From Endozoicomonas gorgoniicola (lineage in GTDB: Bacteria > Pseudomonadota > Gammaproteobacteria > Pseudomonadales > Endozoicomonadaceae), in NCBI RefSeq assembly GCF_025562715.2, contig NZ_JAPFCC010000001.1, forward strand, positions 372,001-436,000: a stretch of DNA of 64,000 nt, written 5' to 3'. The notes below the pieces were generated by a model. The model worked only from the letters and a program-made list of their open reading frames with translations. It ran no database searches and had not been told where the DNA came from. The translations under genes were made by a program, and so were the position numbers. How positions within the stretch are numbered: position 1 is the stretch's first letter; the number at the start of each line of letters is the position of its first letter. Of the stretch, positions 9,234 to 17,643 are shown one piece after another.

Positions 9234-10180
9234 CTTAAAGCTACCTTTTTTAAGAAATAGCCATACATCTTATCATCTAAAAATCGAATAATTCGAAACA
9301 GGTTCACAATCACGGATGCTCGGGACAGATTAATATAAACTCGCTCATTAAGTATTTTTTTATACTTGATAAACATATCAATAGTCAATTCATCTCTAGT
9401 TTTGTTTTTTATTAAAAACACAAGAAGATTGATATAGCAGGTAATAAGAAAAAAATTAATATATTTTGCATTATCAGTATTTTTATTTCGAGAAATAAAA
9501 TCAAGTGCAGCAAAATGCGTTAATGCTTTATGACCGAACGGTGAATTTATTGCTGAGTTTTCTCTACAGTTATATGTAAATAGAATGCTATCGATAACTA
9601 AAACATTGTCTGTTTTAAACAGCGTCTCCACAACAAACAATATATCTTCACTATGAGATATTTTTTCATCAAACAACAAGTTTTCTTTTAAAAGAAATTC
9701 ACGACTAAAAGCAAAACCGCATATATGCAACTTGACTTCTTTTGTGAAGTATTTTTTCAAAAAAACAGATTGCGCATATAGCCCTGGCTTGTTTTTAATA
9801 ATCTTATTTTTTTTATTAAGGGCTTTAATAAATGAAAATGTAATAATTTTACTGTCTTTATGAAGTTTCAGCTTATTATCAAGTACAGTGAATATATCAT
9901 CTGTGTAAGAATCATCCGAATCAAGGAATAGAACAAAGCTGCCTTTTGCTTTTTTCAATCCAGAATTTCTAGCACTTGATACACCACCATTTTCTTTATA
10001 GTAATATTGAATATTACTAGCAAATTTTTTATTGAGCTTTTGAGCAGAACCATCATCAACTATAACCAGTTCAATATCATACTCAGCCCTTTCAGCCTGA
10101 ACCCGCTCAAACCATGCAAGAATATTTACCAATTCTTTATGAGTATTGTAAACGGGTACAATCACAGAGTATTTTATCAT
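9230..10180 (-). CDS. Glycosyltransferase family 2 (GT-A fold)
   Basis: A 316-residue inverting transferase. The N-terminus reads MIKYSVIVPVYNTHKEL, followed by LVIVDDGSAQ, GGVSSARNSGL and the metal-binding LFLDSDDSYTDD, all canonical for family 2 at about residues 5-105. The C-terminal third is helical and Lys/Asn-rich, as is common in low-GC polysaccharide genes. The gene is three bases downstream of the next GT4 gene and overlaps wzy by 4 bp, so it belongs to the same transcript. Substrate unknown. Confidence 0.9.
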   Translation of the reverse strand: MIKYSVIVPVYNTHKELVNILAWFERVQAERAEYDIELVIVDDGSAQKLNKKFASNIQYYYKENGGVSSARNSGLKKAKGSFVLFLDSDDSYTDDIFTVLDNKLKLHKDSKIITFSFIKALNKKNKIIKNKPGLYAQSVFLKKYFTKEVKLHICGFAFSREFLLKENLLFDEKISHSEDILFVVETLFKTDNVLVIDSILFTYNCRENSAINSPFGHKALTHFAALDFISRNKNTDNAKYINFFLITCYINLLVFLIKNKTRDELTIDMFIKYKKILNERVYINLSRASVIVNLFRIIRFLDDKMYGYFLKKVALR

Positions 10181-10183
10181 GTT

Positions 10184-11248
10184 TTATAAAATCTCTTTCC
10201 ATAAACTATTAACAAGATCCAGGTTCGTCTCCTGAGCTTTACTTAAAGCATTTCGTGTCATATTCATATAAATATGCTCATTCTCACACAGTTCTAAAAT
10301 TTTTCTGGAAAATTCATGCCTGTCATTGTTTTGAATAGCAAACCCATTAAATCCATTTTCAACTATAAAACTAAGTGCATCAAAATTATCGAAAACAACA
10401 ATTGGTAATCCCTGGCTTCTTGCTTCTATCAGGGTTTGTCCAAATCCTTCATACCTTGATGTCATCAAAAATACTGAATATTGCTGTAAAACTTTGGGAA
10501 GATCGTCAGACACTTCTCCCTTAAATTGTACACCTGGTACCTTGCCCACTTTTTCCTGCAATGAAGCTATTTCTTCAGCACTACCACCACCATATATATC
10601 CAGTGAGTACCCTTTGGGCAATCGCGAAAAAATATCAAGCATTGCAGTGAAGTCTTTTTGATCTTCATCAATCCTTGCTACGGTGACCAACTTTTTGGAA
10701 CAAGTACGTACAGTTTCACAGCTCTGTATTCTACAGCCTCGTGGAATGACCTTTATCTTTTTACCCAAGTCTGGGTACATTTCGGTCAAAACTGCTTTGT
10801 CTTTTTTGGTATAAACCGTCACATAGTTAATATACTTTTTAACCAGTGCCATAATTATTTTTGAGAATGGCTTAAAAAAAATATCAAAACGGTTAGTTTG
10901 AACCAGTATTATTTTTGAACTCTTAAGTATTGACACTGGCATATAGAGCAGATCATTAGGATGAAATAAAATGATAACAGCACCATCACCAGCACTACAT
11001 GATTTTATTTTCCTAATTTGATTAATTTTCAAACCCAGTTTACTCAATAAACCAGAGTGGTTTTTGATGGAATAATCAATATAGTCAATATTTTTATTTT
11101 CTTGATAGACTTCTTTTGTTCCAATACTAAAGAAAAGCTCAATCATTTTATAATCAATGTCGAGAGACTGTATGAAACGGATTAAGCCTTCAACTCCTCC
11201 AATAGTTGTTGACTTGTTTGAATTTACTGTTATTAGCTTCATATTCAC
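10184..11248 (-). CDS. Glycosyltransferase family 4
   Basis: A 354-residue GT-B transferase. The N-terminus has KLITVNSNKSTTIGGVEG, the mid region has VIILFHPNDLLYMPVS, and the C-terminal domain has KLVTVARIDEDQKDFTAMLD, LDIYGGGSAEE and the catalytic-region SRYEGFGQTLIEARSQGLPI. Length is normal. The N-terminal KL-TVNSNKSTT-GGVEG segment recurs in a diverged short frame beside the IS200-like copy 2 (12302-13073), so a related gene was once nearby. Two ATGs are close together at the start; the second (MKLI, 11242) may be the true one. Confidence 0.88.
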   Translation of the reverse strand: MNMKLITVNSNKSTTIGGVEGLIRFIQSLDIDYKMIELFFSIGTKEVYQENKNIDYIDYSIKNHSGLLSKLGLKINQIRKIKSCSAGDGAVIILFHPNDLLYMPVSILKSSKIILVQTNRFDIFFKPFSKIIMALVKKYINYVTVYTKKDKAVLTEMYPDLGKKIKVIPRGCRIQSCETVRTCSKKLVTVARIDEDQKDFTAMLDIFSRLPKGYSLDIYGGGSAEEIASLQEKVGKVPGVQFKGEVSDDLPKVLQQYSVFLMTSRYEGFGQTLIEARSQGLPIVVFDNFDALSFIVENGFNGFAIQNNDRHEFSRKILELCENEHIYMNMTRNALSKAQETNLDLVNSLWKEIL

Positions 11249-11292
11249 ATCACCAAAATCAAGGACTCAACAATAGATTACTTTATTAAGCT

Positions 11293-12291
11293 CTACCTAT
11301 AAGATAAGGTACTTTTTTTTCCAAAAAAAAACGCAACAGGAAAAAGAGCGAGAATGCTTCCGACTGCAATGATTAAGTTCAAAAGTAAAGTTTCATTGAA
11401 CTCACTCAAAGGGAAATTTAATAAGAATATGAAAATACCTTTTAATAAAGTACAAACGAAGCCATGTAATACCAGAATAGTTAATGTATTTTTACCAATA
11501 TAAGACATTATTGAATTAGGGGGTATTATTTTGGAAAAAGAGATAATTGCTATTATGCCAGCTATTGCTGCAATAACATAAATGACTAAATTACCATAAT
11601 GATTATGGTTCATATCAGCTCCCCAGTTTTTATAAGACAGCCAATAGGTTAAAGCTAACGTTGCAATAGTGATCATACTATTTGGCAAACGCCCCAAACT
11701 ATTTTTTCCTGCAAACTCTTTTAAGAGATAGCCAGCGCACAAGAACAATTGGCTCATAGGCACTATATTTATACCCCAAGGGAGTCTTGGTGCATTTGTT
11801 GATGAAAGTAAATAACCAAAGTATGCAATTAAAGAAATGATAATCAACAGTGTTTTCTTTGATACTGTTTTTGAGATACTGAAAAAAATACACTCTGTAA
11901 TAAAAAGACAAGTTAGAAACCATAAGGGCACATTATGAATCAACCAGCCATCAATACCATTAGAATAGAGCATACCTACTAACGGTCTATACAGCGGCAT
12001 AATGGTACTTGCACCAGAACCAAAGTTACGACCAATAGCAAGCCACCATAAATATGTTGCTATACCAAACACTAGGTATGGAAACAATAATACTCTTGCC
12101 CTTTTCAGCATAAACTCTTTCAATTCGAAGTTTTTGTGCTTAAAGGTAACACCTGATAAAAAGAAGAAAAGCGGCATATGAAATGCGTAAATATAATTAT
12201 GCAATTTTGATGGTATGCTCAGATGGCCTAAAACAACTAAAAAAATGCCGATACTTTTAGCATTGTCTAACCAATACATTCTTTTCTTCAT
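11293..12291 (-). CDS. Acyltransferase family 3 (OafA/NeuO-like membrane O-acyltransferase)
   Basis: A 332-residue integral membrane acyltransferase (PF01757) with about ten helices, expected to add acetyl or another acyl group to the polysaccharide or its precursor. The conserved N-terminus reads MYWLDNAKSIGIFLVVLGH, with the family histidine at its end, followed by AFHMPLFFFLSGVTFKHK. The frame opens at GTG 12342, but the ATG at 12291 (MKKRMYWLDN) matches the family start. The longer form would overlap the broken short frame at 12302. A late segment, GKNTLTILVLHGF, is also typical. It adds a non-sugar decoration to this serotype. Confidence 0.85.
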   Translation of the reverse strand: MKKRMYWLDNAKSIGIFLVVLGHLSIPSKLHNYIYAFHMPLFFFLSGVTFKHKNFELKEFMLKRARVLLFPYLVFGIATYLWWLAIGRNFGSGASTIMPLYRPLVGMLYSNGIDGWLIHNVPLWFLTCLFITECIFFSISKTVSKKTLLIIISLIAYFGYLLSSTNAPRLPWGINIVPMSQLFLCAGYLLKEFAGKNSLGRLPNSMITIATLALTYWLSYKNWGADMNHNHYGNLVIYVIAAIAGIIAIISFSKIIPPNSIMSYIGKNTLTILVLHGFVCTLLKGIFIFLLNFPLSEFNETLLLNLIIAVGSILALFPVAFFFGKKSTLSYR

Positions 12292-12453
12292 AATTAGTTC
12301 TTTACCTAAATCGGTGTGTGAGTTTGCTAAGAGCATGACCACCGCCTAATATTTTTACGAATAAGTGCATCTCGGTGCACCCTTCAACACAACCACCTGT
12401 TGTAGACTTATTTGAATTAATAGTTACTAACTTTTTTGGTACTTCATTGTCTA

Positions 12454-13066
12454 ATTAACACTGATAAACCCCCGGCTATGCCGGGGAGACTCTCATAGGT
12501 TTAACCGTAGCGACAGTAGCTAACCTTCAGTTTCCGACCAAGAAAATTGAAGGTAAAACCAATGAGAGACTACAAGAGTTTGGCTCATACGCGTTGGGAT
12601 TGTAAGTACCATATTGTCTTTATCCCAAAGAGAAGACGAAAGGTAATCTATGGGAATTTGAGAAAGTTTCTCGGAGAAATATTTCATGAGCTTGCCAGAA
12701 GGAAAGGCTGCAAAATTCTCGAAGGGCATTTGATGTCTGATCATGTTCACATGTGCATCAGTATTCCACCCAAATATCCGGTATCTCATGTCGTTGGATA
12801 TCTGAAAGGAAAGTGTGCAATAGAGATTGCGAAAAATTTCAAAGGCAAGCAGCGTAACTTTAACGGAGAGCATTTTTGGGCAAGAGGTTACTTTGTCTCA
12901 ACAGTAGGACTTGATGAAGAAGTGGTTCGGGCATATATCCGAGATCAAGAAAAGAATGATGGAAATAGAGATCAGTATGATCTTGACTGGTAAGCGCCCT
13001 TGGGCGCAATAAAAGCCCTTAGAGGGCGTAATCTGATAAGCCTCCGGCTATGCCGGAGGTCAGTTA
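12454..13066 (+). mobile_element. IS200/IS605-family element copy 2 (intact)
   Basis: A 613-bp element with a single tnpA, subterminal hairpins at both ends (12470-12487 and 13041-13059), no terminal repeats and no target duplication. The uninterrupted site reads TGTCTAACTC. The wcaJ insertion also has TAACTC at the right junction, so on the complementary strand both sites share GAGTTA. Two further small hairpins (GCGCCC-tt-GGGCGC and GCCCTT-AGAGGGC) follow tnpA. It lies in the same orientation as copy 1, about 10 kb apart. Confidence 0.9.
12562..12993 (+). CDS. tnpA: IS200/IS605-family HUH transposase TnpA
   Basis: A 143-residue single-strand transposase (Y1_Tnp, PF01797). It begins MRDYKSLAHTRWDCKYHIVF with family strand YHIVFIPKRRRKV, carries the metal-binding HUH motif HVHMC (about residue 58) after EGHLMSD, and a C-terminal helix with the likely nucleophile tyrosine in VRAYIRDQEK. 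I choose ATG 12562 because of a GAAGGT eight bases upstream; the frame is open from a TTG at 12547. There is no tnpB, so this is an IS200-type rather than IS605-type element. It is the only intact tnpA here and could also mobilise copy 1. Confidence 0.93.
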   Translation: MRDYKSLAHTRWDCKYHIVFIPKRRRKVIYGNLRKFLGEIFHELARRKGCKILEGHLMSDHVHMCISIPPKYPVSHVVGYLKGKCAIEIAKNFKGKQRNFNGEHFWARGYFVSTVGLDEEVVRAYIRDQEKNDGNRDQYDLDW

Positions 13067-13082
13067 ACTCCATACTCAAAAC

Positions 13083-14231
13083 TTACTTATTAAAACAATG
13101 GCTATAAATTTTATGAAAATGATCAAGTTCTTCTTTTTTTGTGACACTTAGGTCAAATTGATCAGGTAAGCTAACAGGATGAAATTTTTGAAGTGTTTCA
13201 AAAATTTTATTTGCTAATAACACTTCAAAATTATCCGATTCAGAAAAAGGAACAACATTATCTTGACCAACAGCTTCTGGTAACCCTCCGACATCACTTG
13301 CCACAACCTTTACTCCAGCAGCCTGGGCCTCCAGTGCAACAAGAGACAAACCTTCTTTTCTGCTCGGTATTACTATTAAATCAATGGTTGATAAAATATC
13401 AGGTATATCTTCTGGCTTAACTTTACCCAAAAAAGTGCTTTTGCATGCTGGCATTGTTGTTTTCATATACTCTCTTTGTTCACCATCTCCAATAACTACA
13501 TATTTCAGCCCTCTCTGTTGACGTTCTAATAAAGCACAAACTCTTGCGAATATATCCGCACCTTTTATCTTAAATAAATTTCCAATAAAACCAATTCGTT
13601 TGAAATTAAATTTTTTTGTTCTATTCTTAAATCTGCAAGTATTGATTCCATTATATATAACGTTGCTGTTTTTTGTAGAAAAACCAATCGCTTTAGCTTC
13701 TTTCTTTAAGCCACTACTAACAAAAATACAACTTTGTGAATCACTTAGCGCCTTGATCAACTCTTCCTTTAGATATTTATTTTTTTTTGGGTATGTATGG
13801 ACATCACTACCATGACAAGTGATAGTATAATGATGTTTTGTTTTCATTGTTGCATAACGTGCCAGTATACCCGCAGTTATGCCCCAGTGAGCAGAAAGTA
13901 GTGCTGGCTTATCTCCTATCGCTTTTCTCAATAATTTACTGTCTTTCTGATGTATAAATGTGTGTAGATATTTTAACCTTTTTCCAATACTACTTAACAC
14001 ACCTTGTTTTATATAAATATTTTTTACTTTAGAATTAGCAAAATATTCTAATGGTATTTTTTTCTTTGTCTTTTTTTTAAAAAATAGCTTTGTAATTTTT
14101 AAAAAACATGAGTCATAATACGTAATATTATATATTTCACCACCACCCCAGTACTTGATTTTTTCTTCTACGGCATTATATAGACCTGTTTTAGCTTCAG
14201 GATCAACATCGATAACAAATTTAATATTCAC
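13083..14231 (-). CDS. Glycosyltransferase family 4
   Basis: A 382-residue GT-B transferase. The N-terminal domain has LLSAHWGITAGILARY and TCHGSDVHTYPKKNKY (His-Gly acceptor motif). The C-terminal domain has FNFKRIGFIGNLFKIKGADI, VVIGDGEQREYM and the E-x7-E region SRKEGLSLVALEAQAAGVKV, followed by DVGGLPEAVG. The product is full length. The gene is very AT- and Lys-rich, as are its neighbours, which fits horizontally acquired serotype DNA. The 3' end is 16 bp from IS200-like copy 2, so co-transcription with downstream genes is now interrupted by the IS. Confidence 0.88.
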   Translation of the reverse strand: MNIKFVIDVDPEAKTGLYNAVEEKIKYWGGGEIYNITYYDSCFLKITKLFFKKKTKKKIPLEYFANSKVKNIYIKQGVLSSIGKRLKYLHTFIHQKDSKLLRKAIGDKPALLSAHWGITAGILARYATMKTKHHYTITCHGSDVHTYPKKNKYLKEELIKALSDSQSCIFVSSGLKKEAKAIGFSTKNSNVIYNGINTCRFKNRTKKFNFKRIGFIGNLFKIKGADIFARVCALLERQQRGLKYVVIGDGEQREYMKTTMPACKSTFLGKVKPEDIPDILSTIDLIVIPSRKEGLSLVALEAQAAGVKVVASDVGGLPEAVGQDNVVPFSESDNFEVLLANKIFETLQKFHPVSLPDQFDLSVTKKEELDHFHKIYSHCFNK

Positions 14232-14244
14232 AACTATTCATAGC

Positions 14245-14640
14245 CTAATAATTTAATCTACTCTTAATGACTTTCCCGGGGTTTCCAACAACAACAGAGA
14301 ATTCAGGAACATTTTTTGCCACAACACTACCTGCTCCCAATATTGACCCTTTGCCAACTTTTACTCCTGGTAAAATGATAACACGCCGCCCTATCCACAC
14401 ATCATCTTCAATTATCACCCTCCTTACCTTCATCATTCCCTGATCCATCATAGGAGTATCTGTGCGTGCTGTATTATGGTTTTCTGTATATATGACTACT
14501 TCTGGACCCATCATAACATTCTTACCAATTTCAACATTACTTTGAATTTCATAGTTGATACCTACACCGGAATTATCACCAATTTTTAAATCTCTTGACA
14601 ATCTTGCCACTTTTTCAAAAAATATATTTTTCCCTACCAA
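14245..14640 (-). CDS. Left-handed beta-helix acyltransferase (WcaF/MaaT-like), possibly 5'-truncated
   Basis: A hexapeptide-repeat acetyltransferase with IGDNSGVG, VEIGKNVMMGPEV, the catalytic-type IYTENHNTA (His near residue 54), VIIEDDVWIGRRVIILPG and VGKGSILGAGSVVAKNVPE. It would O-acetylate a sugar using acetyl-CoA. No ATG is present: the frame starts at TTG 14640 or continues 11 codons (IRLYFAKKAIS) up to a stop. Relatives usually carry a longer N-terminus with an ATG, so the 5' end is lost or a rare start is used. A run of seven A's just upstream is a possible frameshift site. The core fold looks complete. Confidence 0.7.
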   Translation of the reverse strand: MVGKNIFFEKVARLSRDLKIGDNSGVGINYEIQSNVEIGKNVMMGPEVVIYTENHNTARTDTPMMDQGMMKVRRVIIEDDVWIGRRVIILPGVKVGKGSILGAGSVVAKNVPEFSVVVGNPGKVIKSRLNY

Positions 14641-14912
14641 GCTTATAGCCTTCTTTGCAAAATATAAACGTATTTTTTTGAATCAATCGATCTTAATTTT
14701 TTTTAGATATTCTAAAATGAGAAGGTGGAAGTTTTATTGCAAAAAAATTATATAATAGATAAAAGAAATTCATTATATGACTACTGTTGCATGTTAATTT
14801 TGCGTCTTAAATATGATTAATAAATGTGCTAGTTTTGGATGTGACTTTATAAGGAATAACAATGACTGCGTCATATTACTTCTTTTACGGAAATCCCATC
14901 TTTTAATAATGT

Positions 14913-15110
14913 TTACCTTAAAAAATCATATTTTTTGTTTTCTAAAGCAGAAACTGTAATATAAAAATAATCACCACCGCCTGGAGCATTCATAAACCAA
15001 GCAGGCATATTAACTATTACTTGCTTTTTCAGCATCAGTGATGCTGTTGCCATATATGCGCCTCCTCTTGCAATAATATCATCTAAATCAATAATAATTT
15101 CTGAGTCATA
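14913..15110 (-). pseudogene. 3' fragment of a family 2 glycosyltransferase
   Basis: About 66 residues ending at 14913 resemble the middle of the GT2 protein encoded next door (15349-16326). TASLMLKKQVIVNMPAWF and NAPGGGDYFY here align with TASMMVHSSIFKPLPDFY and NTPVGDFFI there. The N-terminal catalytic domain is missing; the sequence at 15110 switches abruptly to unrelated DNA. The frame is open to 15251 only because the unrelated part has no stop. This is a remnant of a second GT2 gene removed by recombination or transposition. Confidence 0.65.
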
Positions 15111-15330
15111 AGATTTATGCAAGAGTGATGAGTGGCAGTCCCGTTTTGTTGCTCGGTGATAAGGCTTGCCATTGGCTTTGGCAAAGTCGCTTAGGTGGGT
15201 TTGTTTTTGTAGCCATGGTGATCTCAAGCATGATGAATGCAGGAGTAGCATGGGCTGTCATGTCGGGTTTTGATAGACGTCCTTAAATGACCGGTTTCCT
15301 ATCGCTGCATGAAAGTGTCCAGAGTGTTGG
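15111..15330 (-). other. Foreign remnant, possible degraded insertion-sequence end
   Basis: This stretch is less AT-rich than its surroundings and separates two GT2 sequences. On the minus strand it has an ATG (15216) that opens a 33-residue frame with TNPPKRLCQSQWQAL. That resembles the start of short accessory proteins of some insertion sequences (IS66 TnpA-like), and it ends at the junction with the GT2 fragment. No paired terminal repeats were found, so only one end is left if it is an IS. The family is uncertain. Confidence 0.35.
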
Positions 15331-15348
15331 TATCACTATGCACCTAGT

Positions 15349-16326
15349 TTAATAGATTTTATCAACAAAAAACCTCAAATGATCTTTCATTAACCCTGCC
15401 TTCAATGACAATAAGAAATATTTAATCGATTCTATTTTATTTTTCTTCCAATAAATATCGGCTAAACCTAAGTAATTATGCCTTTTCTTTTTGTTTATCA
15501 AACTACCTTTGATATCCAATTCTTTTTTTACAGAGTCCAAAGACGTAATCATTCTCAGATTATGGTTAGTAAGTCTATCAACATTTTTTAAAACTCTAAC
15601 ACTCCACGAACCAGCACTACCCCTTCTATAGACGCTCATTTTTTTGGGTAGATATAGTACACCATTAACACCACCCATTATTTCAATAAAAAAATCCCCT
15701 ACCGGAGTGTTGTAATAAAAATCAGGCAGGGGTTTAAAAATTGAAGAATGCACCATCATAGAAGCAGTCGGTGAAAACTGCCCTTTTTCTAAAAATATCT
15801 CTCTATGTGGGATTATTTGCTTTTTGTATTTACGCTTAGGAAATTTATAATCTGATTCTTCATTTTTTTCATTAATAACAAATGCATCATGTACACAGAG
15901 TAGAATATTTTTGTTTTCCTGTAATGCATTATATTGCTTGTCTAGTTTTTTACTATCACACCAATAATCATCACCTTCACAAAATGCAATATACTCACCT
16001 TTTGAAAAGCTAACTGCCAATGCACTTATTTTTTGTCCTTGACTATGTTTGTTTTCTTTTTGCAGCACTGGACTAATTATTGAAGGGAATCTATCGTAAT
16101 ATTTTTCAATGATTTTTCTTGTCCCGTCCGTTGAAGCATCATCATGAATAACAATTTCAAAACGATATTCAGTTTCCTGAGCAAGAAAGCTTTCTATAGC
16201 ATCACGAATATAACTTTCTTGATTGTAAGTTGTACAGATAACACTTACATAAACCTTATCAGTATATTTCCAGTGCTTTGTTATTTCTTCTTCTGAAGAA
16301 GGGGCTTTTAACTTAGCTAAATCCAT
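15349..16326 (-). CDS. Glycosyltransferase family 2
   Basis: A 325-residue GT-A transferase. Canonical motifs: VSVICTTYNQESYIRDAIES, FEIVIHDDASTDGTRKII, and the DxD region KGEYIAFCEGDDYWCD, all in residues 25-125. A later FSPTASMMVHSSIF and VGDFFIEIMGG segment is typical of the subfamily with TSS/GDxP motifs. The C-terminal part is basic and helical. Length is normal. It lies 51 bp downstream of the ATP-grasp gene on the same strand, and a fragment of a relative lies immediately downstream. Confidence 0.9.
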   Translation of the reverse strand: MDLAKLKAPSSEEEITKHWKYTDKVYVSVICTTYNQESYIRDAIESFLAQETEYRFEIVIHDDASTDGTRKIIEKYYDRFPSIISPVLQKENKHSQGQKISALAVSFSKGEYIAFCEGDDYWCDSKKLDKQYNALQENKNILLCVHDAFVINEKNEESDYKFPKRKYKKQIIPHREIFLEKGQFSPTASMMVHSSIFKPLPDFYYNTPVGDFFIEIMGGVNGVLYLPKKMSVYRRGSAGSWSVRVLKNVDRLTNHNLRMITSLDSVKKELDIKGSLINKKKRHNYLGLADIYWKKNKIESIKYFLLSLKAGLMKDHLRFFVDKIY

Positions 16327-16377
16327 TTTTGATCCAATAATTTAAAAATAACATTGTTACTATTAGATATTCAAAGT

Positions 16378-17643
16378 TTACAGGCTATGAAGTAACCCAG
16401 TCACTGCGTCCAGTGAAAACACAGGTATCCCTTTGTTTTTATAAACTTCATATCTTTCATCAAAAGAGTCATCAATAAATATCGAGCATTGCTTATTAAT
16501 ATGATTTGACTTAGGCTCATCTCCATCCAGATGAACAACTCTGTCGAAAAAATTACTTAACCTTAATTTATGCAGTGCTTTAGCCAAATCACCTCTATGC
16601 CTGGTAAGCAAAATTATTTCTTTGCCTTTATTTAACGCTTGTACCAGTAACTGTATTAATTCAGGGTTAAGCTTTTTATTATCCAGTAGTAGACAGCCAT
16701 CAAATTCAACGTACAAAGTATTAAAATCAATATTAATTTTAATGTATTGGTTTAAAGGCCTATGCATTATTATTTGGAAATTTTGCTGTATTAAATCAAC
16801 ATCAACACCTTGATGGATAAGCAAACTTTCTTCAATGAAATTAACCCCATTCATACGACTTAATGCCATAGAGCCAGCTGGGCGAACTGAAATTTCCAGT
16901 AAGCATAACTCGTTGTTCACATCACGCTTGACCTGAAAGAACCAGGCACCTTTGAGTTTTATTTTTTGACTGATTGATAATGCAAAATTCTTAAACTCAT
17001 TCGTCAATTCAATATTTCTGGTTGATACAGAAATGCCATTTTTCATTGTCAATCGAATTCGCGGAGAAGCATATATCAAGTTGCCATGTTTATCGTTCAG
17101 GCAGTCTACTGTATATTCTTCACCGGGAAGATACTCACAGACGATATCACCGGAATTTATCAATTTATAATCTTCAGGGCAGTGGCATATAAAAGCCCCT
17201 CTGCTACCTTGCCCAACGTCTGGCTTGATGAATACTGGGTACAGGTGATCGGCCTTATGAAAAACTTTTGGAACACGTACGGCATCCTTTAATGTTTCGT
17301 AAGTTTTTAATTTGCTCCTGGCAATTTCAACTGCTTTTGTATCGGAACATATTAATGTTGCACCTAACTGATCTCTAACAGAAGACAATGCTAATGTAGC
17401 ACTATCATGTGCAGGTATAACAAAATCAACATCAAGCTTATCAACCAGCTCTATAACAAACTTACTGAATTCAGGTTTATCAACATAAGGTAGCCCTAGT
17501 TTATTTTTATAAAAAACAAAAAATGATGCATCATCAATAGAATTAGCACCAATCAGCTCATAATTCTCACTATACCTTAAAGCTCTTTCAACCTCCAAGC
17601 CTATCTCAGTTCCAGATGGAACTACCAACACTTTCTTTTTCAT
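16378..17643 (-). CDS. ATP-grasp ligase fused to a degenerate HAD-like domain
   Basis: A 421-residue protein. Residues 1-90 form the pre-ATP-grasp domain; residues 100-290 form an ATP-grasp domain with the flexible loop PVFIKPDVGQGSRGAF and the metal/nucleotide region CLLEISVRPAGSMALSR, close to carbamoyl-phosphate-synthase-like ligases. Residues 310-421 look like a HAD hydrolase (LTRHRGDLAKALHKL; FIDDSFDERYEVYKNKGIPV), but motif I reads YVEFDGCLL, with Glu where the nucleophilic Asp should be. ATP-grasp ligases join a carboxylate to an amine. Beside WbqC, a GNAT and a DegT aminotransferase, this suggests amino-acylation of an amino sugar (inference). The start ATG directly follows a TAG. Confidence 0.82.
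   Translation of the reverse strand: MKKKVLVVPSGTEIGLEVERALRYSENYELIGANSIDDASFFVFYKNKLGLPYVDKPEFSKFVIELVDKLDVDFVIPAHDSATLALSSVRDQLGATLICSDTKAVEIARSKLKTYETLKDAVRVPKVFHKADHLYPVFIKPDVGQGSRGAFICHCPEDYKLINSGDIVCEYLPGEEYTVDCLNDKHGNLIYASPRIRLTMKNGISVSTRNIELTNEFKNFALSISQKIKLKGAWFFQVKRDVNNELCLLEISVRPAGSMALSRMNGVNFIEESLLIHQGVDVDLIQQNFQIIMHRPLNQYIKINIDFNTLYVEFDGCLLLDNKKLNPELIQLLVQALNKGKEIILLTRHRGDLAKALHKLRLSNFFDRVVHLDGDEPKSNHINKQCSIFIDDSFDERYEVYKNKGIPVFSLDAVTGLLHSL

Larger units (their letters stand above)
12302..13073 (-). pseudogene. Short frame with a GT4-like N-terminus, split by IS200/IS605-like copy 2
   Basis: Removing 12454-13066 rejoins an ATG (13071-13073) to a 52-residue frame ending at 12302. 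Residues 10-27 (KLVTINSNKSTTGGCVEG) align with the N-terminus of the GT4 protein at 10184-11248, with many synonymous third-base differences, so this is an old paralogue and not a recent copy. After residue 27 the similarity stops; the remainder (HLFVKILGGGHALSK) does not match that GT4. It appears to be the stump of a recombined glycosyltransferase gene that was later hit by the IS. I infer no function. Confidence 0.6.
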
